64,000 bases of DNA from Lachnospiraceae bacterium (GTDB lineage Bacteria > Bacillota > Clostridia > Lachnospirales > Lachnospiraceae): positions 62,001-126,000 of the forward strand of contig JAAWAC010000007.1 of the NCBI GenBank assembly GCA_022791975.1. The letters are read 5' to 3'. Below, one piece after another: positions 8,915 through 18,659 of the stretch. The notes under the pieces were generated by a model, which made no database searches, was not told the DNA's origin, and saw nothing but the letters and a program-made list of their open reading frames with translations. A program made the position numbers and the translations under genes. The first letter of the stretch is position 1, and each line of letters begins with the position of its first letter.

Positions 8915-10834
8915 CTATGCCTTCTCATAGTTAGCCTCTATCCCATATTTTTTCATCCGCCTCCACAGAGTGGTGGTGCTGATCCCAAGCTCCTGGGCCG
9001 CCAGCTGCCGGTTTCCTCTGTGTCTCTCCAGCACTGCACTAAGCTTAGCCGCCTGAGGAGACTTGTACACCACGATCTCCTTCTCCCCTGCCCGTTCCCG
9101 GATACTGGGATACAATTCCCCGTAAAGCCTCTCCATCAATCCCTGGTCCACCCTGCGCTTTTCCGCCTCCAGCACCAGGCGCTCGCAAAAGGCTCGCAGC
9201 TGTAAAAGATTTCCTCTCCAGACAAGGTTCTTCAGACACTCGTATGCTCCGGCGGTAAGGGTCAGATGCTTATTGTATTTTCGGGAATATTCCTGAAAGA
9301 ATCGGTTGAAGTAGAAGACCAGATCCTCAGGCCTCTGCTTTAAATGGGGGATCTCCACCGTTAGCCCTTGGAGCAGGTAAAACAGCTCCTGACAAAATTT
9401 ACCAGTTTTTACCAGAAAAAGAAGATTTTCCTCCGAAAATCCGATGATTCGCACATCCGAACTGTCCAAGGGCAAGGCATCTGTCCTTGTGACAAAACCT
9501 CCCTGGAGGATTCTCCCCAACTGGTGCTGGACTGGCAATGTAAGCTGACCCACATTTTGGATAAAAAGGGTTCCATGATTGGCCCTGGCCAGGGCTCCCC
9601 GCCGCCGGGTCTCCTCCCCTCCAGGGCCAGAAGGGCTTCCAAAAAAGGCTTCCGCCTGCTGCTCTTTTTCCAGAGCTCCCACATCCAGACTGAGAAAAGG
9701 ACCTGATTTTCTGGCGCTGTTATTGTGAATGGCCTGGGCTATGGAAAGATACTCCGTCCCCGCCTCCCCATACAGCAGAACGGGGCTGTCGGACAGAGCA
9801 TACTCCCTGGCTCTTTCCAGCGCCTTCTTCATAAGGGCATTCTCCGTGTAAATGGTCTGAAAGGTGTCCCGGGCGGTAAAGCCGGACAAAAAGGGATTCT
9901 GCTGCCTGGTGGAGCCTGTTCCTGTCCCCTCATGGACCTTATACAGGGACAGAATGGCTCCCGTCACCCTTCCGTCATACTGGATGGGCGCCATCATCAG
10001 CATCCAGGCCTGCCGCTGCAGAGTCACAGACACGGTATAATTTTCTCTTTTCCCTGAAAGAATCTTCTCCACAGCTTCCCTGTCAAACTCCGGGAACACC
10101 CTCTCCAGAGGAAGCCCCACCACCTCCTCGGCACTTTTTCCCAGAAGATTCTCCACCAGCTTATTGATCACAATCATAGTTCCAGCCCGGTTGATTTTGA
10201 TAATTCCCCCAAAGGAGGTATCCAGGACCGTTTCAAACTGGGCGGCATTCTGCATCTCCGCCTCCGCCGCATAGGCCATGCCCTTGGCCGTAAGCAGGGC
10301 CTCCCGAAGAGATTCCTCTGAGGAAGAAAACAGCAGGGAGGGATATCCCATTTTTTCCGCCTCCCTGCAAGTGATTTCTCCGCCTATAATCAAATCCGGC
10401 TTTAACCGGGACAGCTCTCTAAGACTGGGGATTGTATCCTCCATGTTACTCAAATACCTGATGGCAAGCTCCACATCCAAAAGCTCTCCCATATGGGACA
10501 GATCGCACAGCATATTTTCGTAGGCAATAAGACCAATGACAGGATGATCCTTTTTCACCAGCTTCTTTGCCTGTCTGATCAGCAGACCAATCTCCTGGGC
10601 GTGAAGGCGGATCTCCACCAGAGGAATGTTGGTATACTCCCTGATAAGCTTAGCCTGGTAGCCCCGGGCTATGAGAATATGGGCTCCCGCCGCCACGGCC
10701 TCCCGGGCTTCCTGCACCGCCTCCGCAGATTCTATGGCCTTGATGTAGGCCGCATCAATCTCCATTTCCTCCATAAGCCCCCGGGCGATCTCAAGCATTT
10801 TCTTTGTGGGAACCAAAAGAGCGATCTTAACCAT
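8915..10834 (-). CDS. PrpR-N sensor + PAS + degenerate AAA+ (sigma54-activator-like) + Fis-type HTH regulator
   Basis: N-terminal PrpR_N-like region, PAS (AAQFETVLDTSFGGIIKINRAGTMIVIN), AAA-like region with GEAGTEYLS in the Walker A position, C-terminal LERHRGNRQLAAQELGISTTTLWRRMKKYGI HTH. Confidence 0.85.
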   Translation of the reverse strand: MVKIALLVPTKKMLEIARGLMEEMEIDAAYIKAIESAEAVQEAREAVAAGAHILIARGYQAKLIREYTNIPLVEIRLHAQEIGLLIRQAKKLVKKDHPVIGLIAYENMLCDLSHMGELLDVELAIRYLSNMEDTIPSLRELSRLKPDLIIGGEITCREAEKMGYPSLLFSSSEESLREALLTAKGMAYAAEAEMQNAAQFETVLDTSFGGIIKINRAGTMIVINKLVENLLGKSAEEVVGLPLERVFPEFDREAVEKILSGKRENYTVSVTLQRQAWMLMMAPIQYDGRVTGAILSLYKVHEGTGTGSTRQQNPFLSGFTARDTFQTIYTENALMKKALERAREYALSDSPVLLYGEAGTEYLSIAQAIHNNSARKSGPFLSLDVGALEKEQQAEAFFGSPSGPGGEETRRRGALARANHGTLFIQNVGQLTLPVQHQLGRILQGGFVTRTDALPLDSSDVRIIGFSEENLLFLVKTGKFCQELFYLLQGLTVEIPHLKQRPEDLVFYFNRFFQEYSRKYNKHLTLTAGAYECLKNLVWRGNLLQLRAFCERLVLEAEKRRVDQGLMERLYGELYPSIRERAGEKEIVVYKSPQAAKLSAVLERHRGNRQLAAQELGISTTTLWRRMKKYGIEANYEKA

Positions 10835-10928
10835 TTTACCCTTCCCCCAATTTTACAAAAGCTGCCCAAAAAGCCGACTCCCACAAAGAGCCTGCCTTCT
10901 GGGCAGCCATAATCCATAACGCTTTTCT

Positions 10929-13568
10929 TTATTTTACCTGTTCCGCCACAACCTCCGGTACCTTAGCTATGGCCCCGTCGATCCCATCCGGATTCTTGCC
11001 TCCGGCCTGGGCCATGCCTGGCCGTCCGCCGCCGCCGCCGCCCACTAGGCCGGCAATGGCCTTGATAAGATTTCCAGCATGGGCTCCCTTTTTCTGGGCG
11101 CCCTCTGTGGCAGTGGCCATAAGGTTTACCTTGCCCTCCACGGCCGAGGCCAATACCACCACGCCCTCTCCAAGCTTGTCCTTCAGCTGATCGCCCAGCT
11201 CCCGAAGGCCGTTCATATCCACGCCCTCCAGCCTGGAGGCCAGCACCTTGATGCCGCCAATCTCCTGTACTTGGTCCATCACATCCCCCAGGGCATCCTT
11301 GGCCATCCGGCTTTTTAAGGCCTCATTCTCGCTGTGAAGCTCCCGGATCTCCGCCAGAAGATGGCCAATCTTTTCACTTAAGCTGGCAGGCGTAGTCTTC
11401 GCCACCCGGGCCGCCTCCAAAAGCTTCTGCTCCAGATCCCGGTAGTAGGCAAACACCCCTTCCCCGGTCAAAGCCTCGATCCGGCGCACCCCTGCTGCGA
11501 TGCCCGCCTCGGACACAATCTTAAAGGCCGTGATCACCCCGGTATTCTCCACATGGGTTCCCCCGCAGAGCTCCCTGGAAAAATCTCCCATGGAAACCAC
11601 CCGCACCTTCTCCTCATATTTCTCGTCAAAGAGGGCCATAGCTCCTGTCTTTTTGGCTTCATCCAGGCTCATCACATTGGTCACCACCGGAAGGGAGGCT
11701 TCAATCTCCTTATTGACCAGGGCCTCCACCTGGGACAGCTCCTCCGCGGTCATGGCCTCAAAATGGGAAAAGTCAAAACGCAGCCTCTCCGGCGTCACCA
11801 AAGAACCTTTCTGTTCCACATGACCTCCCAGAACCGTCTTTAAAGCTTTCTGTAGCAAATGGGTAGCACTGTGGTTCTTGCAGGTATCCCCCCGCCCTTT
11901 CTGGCAGACCTCCAGGGTTACCGTATCCCCGGTCTCCAGCATACCGCTTTCCATCCGGCCCACATGGCCCACCTTGCCGCCTAAAAGCTTGATGGTGTCA
12001 AATACTTCAAAGACTCCGTGGTCTGTATAAATTCTTCCCGTATCTCCCTGCTGTCCACCCATAGTGGCATAGAAGGGTGTCCGCTCCACAAAGACAGTCC
12101 CGTTCTCTCCCTCTGTGAGAGCCTGGGTAAGCTCCGTCTCCGTGGCAAGAACCGTGATTTTGGACGCACAGCTCAGGGAATCATAGCCCACAAACTCCGT
12201 GGTTACCGCCGCATCGATCTCATCGTAAACCGTGGCATCCGCGCCCATATAATTGGTCACCTCCCGGGCGGCCCGGGCCTTGGTGCGCTGCTCCTCCATG
12301 GCGGTCTGGAATCCGGCTTCATCCACCTCCAGTCCCTTCTCCTCCAGGATCTCCCTGGTCAGATCCAATGGAAAACCATAGGTATCGTAAAGCTTAAAGG
12401 TATTCTCCCCGGAGAGCACCTTCTGGCCCTTCTTCTCCATCTGGGCCTCCATCTCAGCCAGAATACTTAAGCCCTGGTCGATGGTCTTGTTAAACTTGTC
12501 TTCCTCCTGGCTCAATACCTTAAAGATAAAGTCCCGCTTCTCCTCCAACTCCGGATATCCGTCCCGGGAACCCTCAATCACGGTCTCGCTCAGGCGGGCC
12601 AGAAACTTGCCCTCCACGCCCAGAAGGCGCCCGTGACGGGCGGCCCGGCGAATCAGACGGCGAAGCACATAGCCCCGTCCCTCGTTGGTGGGCATAATGC
12701 CGTCGGAAATCATAAAGGTCGCCGAGCGAATATGGTCTGTGATCAGGCGGATGGACACATCCTTGTCCTCATCCTTTTTGTACTCCACATGGGCAAACGC
12801 ACACACCTTGTCCCGAAGAGCCCGAACCGTATCCACATCAAAAATGGAATCCACGTCCTGAACCACGGAAGCCAGACGCTCCAGCCCCATACCCGTGTCA
12901 ATATTCTTCTGCTCCAGCTCTGTATAGTGATTGTTTCCGTCATTGTCAAACTGGGTAAACACGTCATTCCAGATTTCCATATACCGGTCACAGTCACAGC
13001 CCACAGTGCAATCCGGCTTTCCACAGCCGTACTTTTCTCCCCTGTCATAGTAAACCTCGGAACAGGGACCGCAGGGGCCGGCTCCGTGCTCCCAGAAATT
13101 ATCCTCCTTGCCAAAGCGGAAGATCCGCTCCGCCGGAATGCCAATCTCCTTGTTCCAGATAGCAAAGGCCTCGTCATCCTCCAGGTACACAGAAGGATAC
13201 AGACGGTCGGGATCAAGCCCCACCACCTGGGTCAAAAATTCCCAGGTCCAGGAAATGGCTTCCCTCTTAAAATAATCGCCAAAGGAAAAATTTCCCAGCA
13301 TCTCAAAAAAGGTGCCATGGCGGGCCGTCTTTCCCACGTTCTCAATATCTCCTGTCCGGATACACTTCTGGCAGGTGGTCACCCGTTTCCTGGGGGGAAT
13401 CTCTGCGCCGGTAAAATAGGGCTTTAAAGGAGCCATGCCGGAATTGATCAGCAAAAGGCTCTTATCATTGCGGGGTACTAAGGAAAAGCTTTTCATAGCC
13501 AGATGATCCTTGCTCTCAAAAAACGTAAGAAACATCCGCCGAAGCTCATTCACACCATATTGTTTCAT
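10929..13568 (-). CDS. alaS: Alanyl-tRNA synthetase
   Basis: 879 aa; GTFFEMLGNFSFGDYFKREAI, HSATHLLQKALK, ELCGGTHVENTG, C-terminal DHHA1 GGGGGGRPGMAQAGG. Confidence 0.98.
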   Translation of the reverse strand: MKQYGVNELRRMFLTFFESKDHLAMKSFSLVPRNDKSLLLINSGMAPLKPYFTGAEIPPRKRVTTCQKCIRTGDIENVGKTARHGTFFEMLGNFSFGDYFKREAISWTWEFLTQVVGLDPDRLYPSVYLEDDEAFAIWNKEIGIPAERIFRFGKEDNFWEHGAGPCGPCSEVYYDRGEKYGCGKPDCTVGCDCDRYMEIWNDVFTQFDNDGNNHYTELEQKNIDTGMGLERLASVVQDVDSIFDVDTVRALRDKVCAFAHVEYKKDEDKDVSIRLITDHIRSATFMISDGIMPTNEGRGYVLRRLIRRAARHGRLLGVEGKFLARLSETVIEGSRDGYPELEEKRDFIFKVLSQEEDKFNKTIDQGLSILAEMEAQMEKKGQKVLSGENTFKLYDTYGFPLDLTREILEEKGLEVDEAGFQTAMEEQRTKARAAREVTNYMGADATVYDEIDAAVTTEFVGYDSLSCASKITVLATETELTQALTEGENGTVFVERTPFYATMGGQQGDTGRIYTDHGVFEVFDTIKLLGGKVGHVGRMESGMLETGDTVTLEVCQKGRGDTCKNHSATHLLQKALKTVLGGHVEQKGSLVTPERLRFDFSHFEAMTAEELSQVEALVNKEIEASLPVVTNVMSLDEAKKTGAMALFDEKYEEKVRVVSMGDFSRELCGGTHVENTGVITAFKIVSEAGIAAGVRRIEALTGEGVFAYYRDLEQKLLEAARVAKTTPASLSEKIGHLLAEIRELHSENEALKSRMAKDALGDVMDQVQEIGGIKVLASRLEGVDMNGLRELGDQLKDKLGEGVVVLASAVEGKVNLMATATEGAQKKGAHAGNLIKAIAGLVGGGGGGRPGMAQAGGKNPDGIDGAIAKVPEVVAEQVK

Positions 13569-13643
13569 TTGTCTCCTCCTGGGCCCGTCTATTTTCTATC
13601 AAACAGCGTCGTTTCAGCTCCACTGGGCCCCATAATCCTACTT

Positions 13644-13672
13644 ATTATAGAGTGAATTCTTTTTTTTGTCAA
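13644..13672 (-). promoter_or_regulatory. Consensus sigma70-type promoter for alaS
   Basis: Minus strand TTGACA (13667-13672)-N17-TATAAT (13644-13649). Confidence 0.85.
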
Positions 13673-13718
13673 ATAAGATAGTAAATTTCATTGGCCACCC
13701 CCACAACTTTGTTTCTTC

Positions 13719-16700
13719 CTACCTTCGGTCCTTACACTCTGGATAGGAAAGCTGCTCCTGGCTGGAGGCTGTAGCCCGGGTAAGTTGCAACACAATCTCG
13801 CTGAAATACCGGGGGCTCACCTCCCCCAGAGCGTAGATATCTTTTTTCTTCACTGTGTCATACACATAGCTTCCCCTGGCCACAGTGCCGGCCCGGTAGA
13901 ATTTAGCTCCATACACTGTGACCTCCTCGTTTTCATCCCCCACATAGCAGCCGGAAAACTCCAATTCCACCCCTATGGGGCCATCCTCCCGGTAGAAGGT
14001 GCTGTAAACCCCTGCATCCTGCACACTTCCCCGATACCATCCCTGTCCCTGGAGCTTTCCGGAAAGAGATAGGCCGTTGAGAAGCATCCCCCCAAAGCGG
14101 GTCAGCTCCTTTTGAGTCAGCTCTTCCTCTTCCACAGAGTAAACCGGACGTTCCAGCTGCTCCACAGGCTGAATCACCTCATAATCCTCCAGCTGTTCTT
14201 TCCAGGCGCTTAAAGTCTCCGGGGAAAGCTCAATGGGATGAACCAGGCCAATCCAAGTCTTTTCACCGGCCGGAAGCTCATACTCCTCCTCATCCACCGT
14301 GTTAAAGCTGCCATCCTCCATATACCGGAAGGTTTCCTTTAAATCCCCCTCCTCATAGGAACCCCAGATAAGCCCCATGGCAAACTGGTGCATAATGGGA
14401 TTCTTCACAAACAGCTCCTGCCACTTCCCAGGACTCCAGAGCCGCTCTGTGCTGATGGCCTGAGACAGGCGAAGCTTCTGATTGGTCACCACGGTCTTTA
14501 GCTGCTTTTTCATCTGCTTAAAGGCCTCGTTGGCCGCCTTGGCCTTCTCCTCTTCATCCCGCTTGCCGGGTGCTGGCAGATTTTTTAGCTTCTTCCCACT
14601 CTCGTCAAAGACCTCCAGGGAAAGTGCAGGGCTTAACACCACCCGGAAGCTTCTGCTTCCATAATCATAGACCTGCTCCATTCTCTCATCAAAGCCCAGG
14701 TTAGGAACAATGCGGTCCTCCAGCTCCTCCCGGCTGATACCCAGCTGTCCCGCAGCATAGGACAGGGCCTCCCCGGCAGCATTTTTCACCTGGCGAAATT
14801 TAAACTTCCTGGATATCTGATCCACCAAAAGGAGTGCCTGGGAAGAGCCATTTAAGGCCAGAGCCTTTACCGCCTCCGCGGCCATGGCTCCACGGGAATT
14901 CTGGGGCCACTCCTGGATCTGATGGTAAAGCCCCGGTATGATCTCCTCCCCTCCGTGAATGCTGACCGCGTAGAGTACCCATTTTTTCTTGGCCTCCGCT
15001 CCTGTCTCCAGCCATTTTCCAAACAAAAGCCCCATACAGGCCGCCAACTCCCTGGGATTTAACTCCCTGGCCAGCCCAGCCGCCTCCGGGCTCACTCCCG
15101 GAATACCCATGTCCGCATAGGCCACCAAAATCGCTGGCAGTAGATCCTCCCCAGCCAGAGCCCCATCCTTCTTGTGAAGGGGGGCAAAGGGAATCTCCAA
15201 AGCCCAGGAAACTTTCCGTTTTTTTCCGCCCTTTAAAATTTCCGCTGCCTGCTCTTCCAGCCCTCTGGCCTTGACCGGCGCTTCCTCAGCCTCCGGCTTT
15301 TTACCCAGTAAGCTTAAAAGCTCCTCCCGTAGCTTTTTGCTCTTCTCCCCCTCCAGAGCTGCCTCCAGCTCCTCCCGGTACTGGTCCACACCCCATTTTT
15401 TCAGCACCAACAGAGCCATCTCCCGCTCCTTGGATTTTTTGGAGCCAAGCATGACCTTAATCTCCGGCTCCCATTCCCGATGGCTCCCATAAACGGTCCC
15501 CAGAAGCTCCCGCACCTGCTTGGCACTCTCCGAGGCGCAGGAAAGCAACAGCTCTTTATAGCTATCCCAAAAAATATCCAACACCCGGATACTCAAAAGC
15601 CGGCAGGTCAGGGAGCCCTTTATAGCCCTCTCCTCCAGAGTCTCCTTCCAGGTCTCTCTTCTCCGTGCAAGCACCTGGACGCATTCGTTCATAAAACGCG
15701 TTTTGGAGGATTCCGAATAATAGGCGTCATAAATACCAGCCAGGGCCTCCATCTGGTAGGAAATTTCCATGTGTTCTTGATCAAAGGCATCCAGAATAGC
15801 CCCGATCTCCTGTCGATCCAGGCCCTCCCGATGGCTTTTCTTTCTGTCAGTCACACAATAATTCCAGAAATAATAGGCTCTCTGTCCCAGACCCTCCACC
15901 ACCAAGGCCCTGTGGTACATGGTCTTATCTTCCTGGTCCTTTAGCTTGTGAATCATACCCGCCCGCAACTGACTCCGGTAATCCCAGCCCTCCCGCAGCT
16001 TTTCCACACAGAGGTACAGAGTTTCAATCTCCGCCTCCCCCAGCAGATACTGTAAGACCTCCTTGGCTGCTCCTGTCTGGGCGCTGCTGATTTCCCGGGC
16101 AGCCTTCATCTGGAAGTCCTTGTTGTAGGAGGCTTCCATTTTCCGGAAAAGCTGCTGATTTCCCACAGAGACATTGCTCAAAAGAAACGTATACTCCTGC
16201 ACGGTCAGCCGGGCAGCCACCTGCTCTATGGTCCCAGGATGCTTTGCCGCCATACGCCGCAGAGCTCCGCTGCACTTATGCTTCACACACCAGAGCACAT
16301 ACTCCGCCAAAGGTACTGGAAGCCCTTCCTCCAGCTCCTTCATATTGTCTGCAAACCAGGAGCTCTCCCCTATATTCTGGCAGGCCTCCAGAGTCTTTCC
16401 CAGATTTAGGGCCATACACAGGCGTACCAGGGCTATGGACCGCTTCGAATGTCGCAGAGAGAGAAAGGCCGTTCGTGCCAAAAATTTCAGCTGCTGCTCC
16501 GGACACTGCTTACCCTGCAAAATAGGCAAAAGCCCTTCCATAGGGGTATCGGGATAAGATTTGAACAAAAAGTCTTTGACAGCCTCCAGATCCCCGCCCA
16601 AAAGCTGGCCACCCGCAAAGAGATCCGATATGCTTTCCTCCTGGAAATTCTCCAGAAATTCAACCACCTCCTGCACCTTCTGCTCCCCCTTGTCTCCCTC

Positions 16701-17282
16701 CCTGGAAAACAAGTTCTTTAAGAATCCTCCCTGGGGCTTTTCCGGTTTTACACAGTAAAGATACACGGCGGAAAGCAAGACCTTTGCCTGGCCATCCTTC
16801 CCTCTACACAGCTCTCTAGCATGAAGGAGAACCTGGGGGTTCCTTCTTCCCGGACGGTAAAATCTCTCTGCCATCCGCTCTGCATGGAACATAAAATCAA
16901 ATTGCAGAGCCCCCTCCGCCAAAATGGCCATCGCCTGCTCACTGGTCAGATACTCCTTCAGCTGACCCAGATTACAGCCGTAGAGTAAAAGCACATCGTG
17001 GGCCGTGGATCCCCCCACAGCCACGGCAAGCTGTACAAAGCGCCTGTACTCCTCCATGCGCTTCCTCTTGAGACAATGCTCCAGATAGCTTTTGCATCTT
17101 CCTCTTCGCTCCTGGTCTAGAAGGGAAAGATCCTGAAATTCCATCTTGGCCAACAGGCTCTCGTCTCCTGCCTGCCCTGGCTCCAGATACTCCTCCGCCA
17201 GCTGCCGGTTTGCCCCGCTAAGCCCCATGGCATCCAGGGTATCCAAAAGCATCTGATAATTGCGCTCTTCATTCAAATTCAT
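13719..17282 (-). CDS. DUF4132 (MolR/YehI-like) large protein
   Basis: 1187 aa alpha-helical repeat-like protein; C-terminal LSQAISTERLWSPGKWQELFVKNPIMHQFAMGLIWG resembles the DUF4132 region; located with MoxR/VWA/SWIM/DUF5682 genes. Confidence 0.75.
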   Translation of the reverse strand: MNLNEERNYQMLLDTLDAMGLSGANRQLAEEYLEPGQAGDESLLAKMEFQDLSLLDQERRGRCKSYLEHCLKRKRMEEYRRFVQLAVAVGGSTAHDVLLLYGCNLGQLKEYLTSEQAMAILAEGALQFDFMFHAERMAERFYRPGRRNPQVLLHARELCRGKDGQAKVLLSAVYLYCVKPEKPQGGFLKNLFSREGDKGEQKVQEVVEFLENFQEESISDLFAGGQLLGGDLEAVKDFLFKSYPDTPMEGLLPILQGKQCPEQQLKFLARTAFLSLRHSKRSIALVRLCMALNLGKTLEACQNIGESSWFADNMKELEEGLPVPLAEYVLWCVKHKCSGALRRMAAKHPGTIEQVAARLTVQEYTFLLSNVSVGNQQLFRKMEASYNKDFQMKAAREISSAQTGAAKEVLQYLLGEAEIETLYLCVEKLREGWDYRSQLRAGMIHKLKDQEDKTMYHRALVVEGLGQRAYYFWNYCVTDRKKSHREGLDRQEIGAILDAFDQEHMEISYQMEALAGIYDAYYSESSKTRFMNECVQVLARRRETWKETLEERAIKGSLTCRLLSIRVLDIFWDSYKELLLSCASESAKQVRELLGTVYGSHREWEPEIKVMLGSKKSKEREMALLVLKKWGVDQYREELEAALEGEKSKKLREELLSLLGKKPEAEEAPVKARGLEEQAAEILKGGKKRKVSWALEIPFAPLHKKDGALAGEDLLPAILVAYADMGIPGVSPEAAGLARELNPRELAACMGLLFGKWLETGAEAKKKWVLYAVSIHGGEEIIPGLYHQIQEWPQNSRGAMAAEAVKALALNGSSQALLLVDQISRKFKFRQVKNAAGEALSYAAGQLGISREELEDRIVPNLGFDERMEQVYDYGSRSFRVVLSPALSLEVFDESGKKLKNLPAPGKRDEEEKAKAANEAFKQMKKQLKTVVTNQKLRLSQAISTERLWSPGKWQELFVKNPIMHQFAMGLIWGSYEEGDLKETFRYMEDGSFNTVDEEEYELPAGEKTWIGLVHPIELSPETLSAWKEQLEDYEVIQPVEQLERPVYSVEEEELTQKELTRFGGMLLNGLSLSGKLQGQGWYRGSVQDAGVYSTFYREDGPIGVELEFSGCYVGDENEEVTVYGAKFYRAGTVARGSYVYDTVKKKDIYALGEVSPRYFSEIVLQLTRATASSQEQLSYPECKDRR

Positions 17283-17306
17283 GATAATAACCTCCCCAAT
17301 ATCTGC

Positions 17307-18626
17307 CTATTGCACCAGCTTTACAGCCTTTTGGGCCCCTTCTGTCAGAGCCTTTTGGGCCCCTTTGGCAAAAGTCGAGCACTGGGCCTCATAACAGAAC
17401 CTGTCGTAGGCCTCATCCGTGCACACATATCCCATGGTATTTCCGTTGGTCACAGAGGAAAGCATGGTGACCGCAAAGGGTGATGCCTCCTTCACTGCCT
17501 GGCTGATAGCCACGAAATTTTCGCATCCAATTCCCACTATACAGCAGTCCCCGATGCGCATCGCATGGCATTCAATGGGAATCTGGCCCTCCAGAAGCTC
17601 CTCCACCGTGGTATTGCCCAGGGAGCGGGTAAATCCTTCCATAAAAACAGACCCCTCCATAATAGACTGCGCCGCCCGAATTTTGGCATAGGGCGCCCCC
17701 TCTTTTACCAGATTCTCATAGGTTTTCCGGGAGCTCTTAAGGATAGCAGCCGCCTCCTCATAGGTGGGAAACTCCTTCACCGGCGGCGTCACAAAGGTGG
17801 AGGCGCTTTTTAGAACCACTTCCTTTTCATAGGTCATATGCTCCAGAACCTGAAGCGCGGTCCGCCCAATGGCTCCTCCCACACGCTTGGCCTCCCGAAA
17901 GTCCTGTCCCTCCCGGAAAAACCGGGTGGACTGATCTCCCGAGGAGCCCATCTGAAAGCCAAAAATCAGAAAGGGAAACCGGGCATTTATGGTCCGCCGG
18001 ATATAACAGGGATAATCCGCTGTATAAAAGAAATTCTCCGCATGAAGGACCGTGGGATGCAGGGAATAATTTACCATACATCCCCGAAGCTCCCCCTCTT
18101 TATCCCGGATGCCTATCACGCTCACCGTGGGATCGCAGGGGCCTTTGTCCGGCTCGTGACGGTTTCCGCCAATCCCCTGCTCCCTTCCACAAAGACCTGT
18201 CCCCCAGCCAATCTCCGCCTCAAAGGCCGTGTCCACAGCTTCCCGGGCAGCCTCCAGCATTAGATCCCGGATGCGGTCATTGTTTTTTGGATTTACCTCA
18301 TTTCTCTCATCAAACCGCTCCCACTCGTTTCCCGCCGTAACCGGTCCAGAATGGGTGTGGGTACAGGAGACAGCCACATTCTTTCGGGAAATCCCCGTGT
18401 ACTTTTCAATGAGCATTCGCACCTCATTGGCCCGATCCTTGCTCATGCTGATAATGTCTGCAGTGATAAAAATCATCTCTGTGGTATCATTTGCAAAGTA
18501 ATAGGCCGAGGTATATAAGGGATCGTGGGCCATCAGGGCACTGCGTCCCTCCGGATCCGGGTAGCCCCCTGTTCTGGTCCGCCCCATGGGGGTAATATCA
18601 CGAATCGCAACACCTGCTTTTAACAT
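17307..18626 (-). CDS. Neutral/alkaline non-lysosomal ceramidase N-terminal-like protein
   Basis: AGVAIRDITPMGRTRTGGYPDPEGRSALMAHDPLYTSAYYFAN, VAVSCTHTHSGP, NYSLHPTVL, QMGSSGDQSTRFF. Confidence 0.78.
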   Translation of the reverse strand: MLKAGVAIRDITPMGRTRTGGYPDPEGRSALMAHDPLYTSAYYFANDTTEMIFITADIISMSKDRANEVRMLIEKYTGISRKNVAVSCTHTHSGPVTAGNEWERFDERNEVNPKNNDRIRDLMLEAAREAVDTAFEAEIGWGTGLCGREQGIGGNRHEPDKGPCDPTVSVIGIRDKEGELRGCMVNYSLHPTVLHAENFFYTADYPCYIRRTINARFPFLIFGFQMGSSGDQSTRFFREGQDFREAKRVGGAIGRTALQVLEHMTYEKEVVLKSASTFVTPPVKEFPTYEEAAAILKSSRKTYENLVKEGAPYAKIRAAQSIMEGSVFMEGFTRSLGNTTVEELLEGQIPIECHAMRIGDCCIVGIGCENFVAISQAVKEASPFAVTMLSSVTNGNTMGYVCTDEAYDRFCYEAQCSTFAKGAQKALTEGAQKAVKLVQ

Positions 18627-18659
18627 CGTCCTGTCATCCTTTCTCTTTTCGTATGTACT

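Noticed and set aside
12633-13427. 264-aa plus-strand ORF antisense to alaS
   Set aside because: Shadow ORF; alaS is unambiguous.
13569-13718. Possible T-box before alaS
   Set aside because: Leader is under 90 nt from the promoter, too short, and lacks the T-box sequence and terminator.
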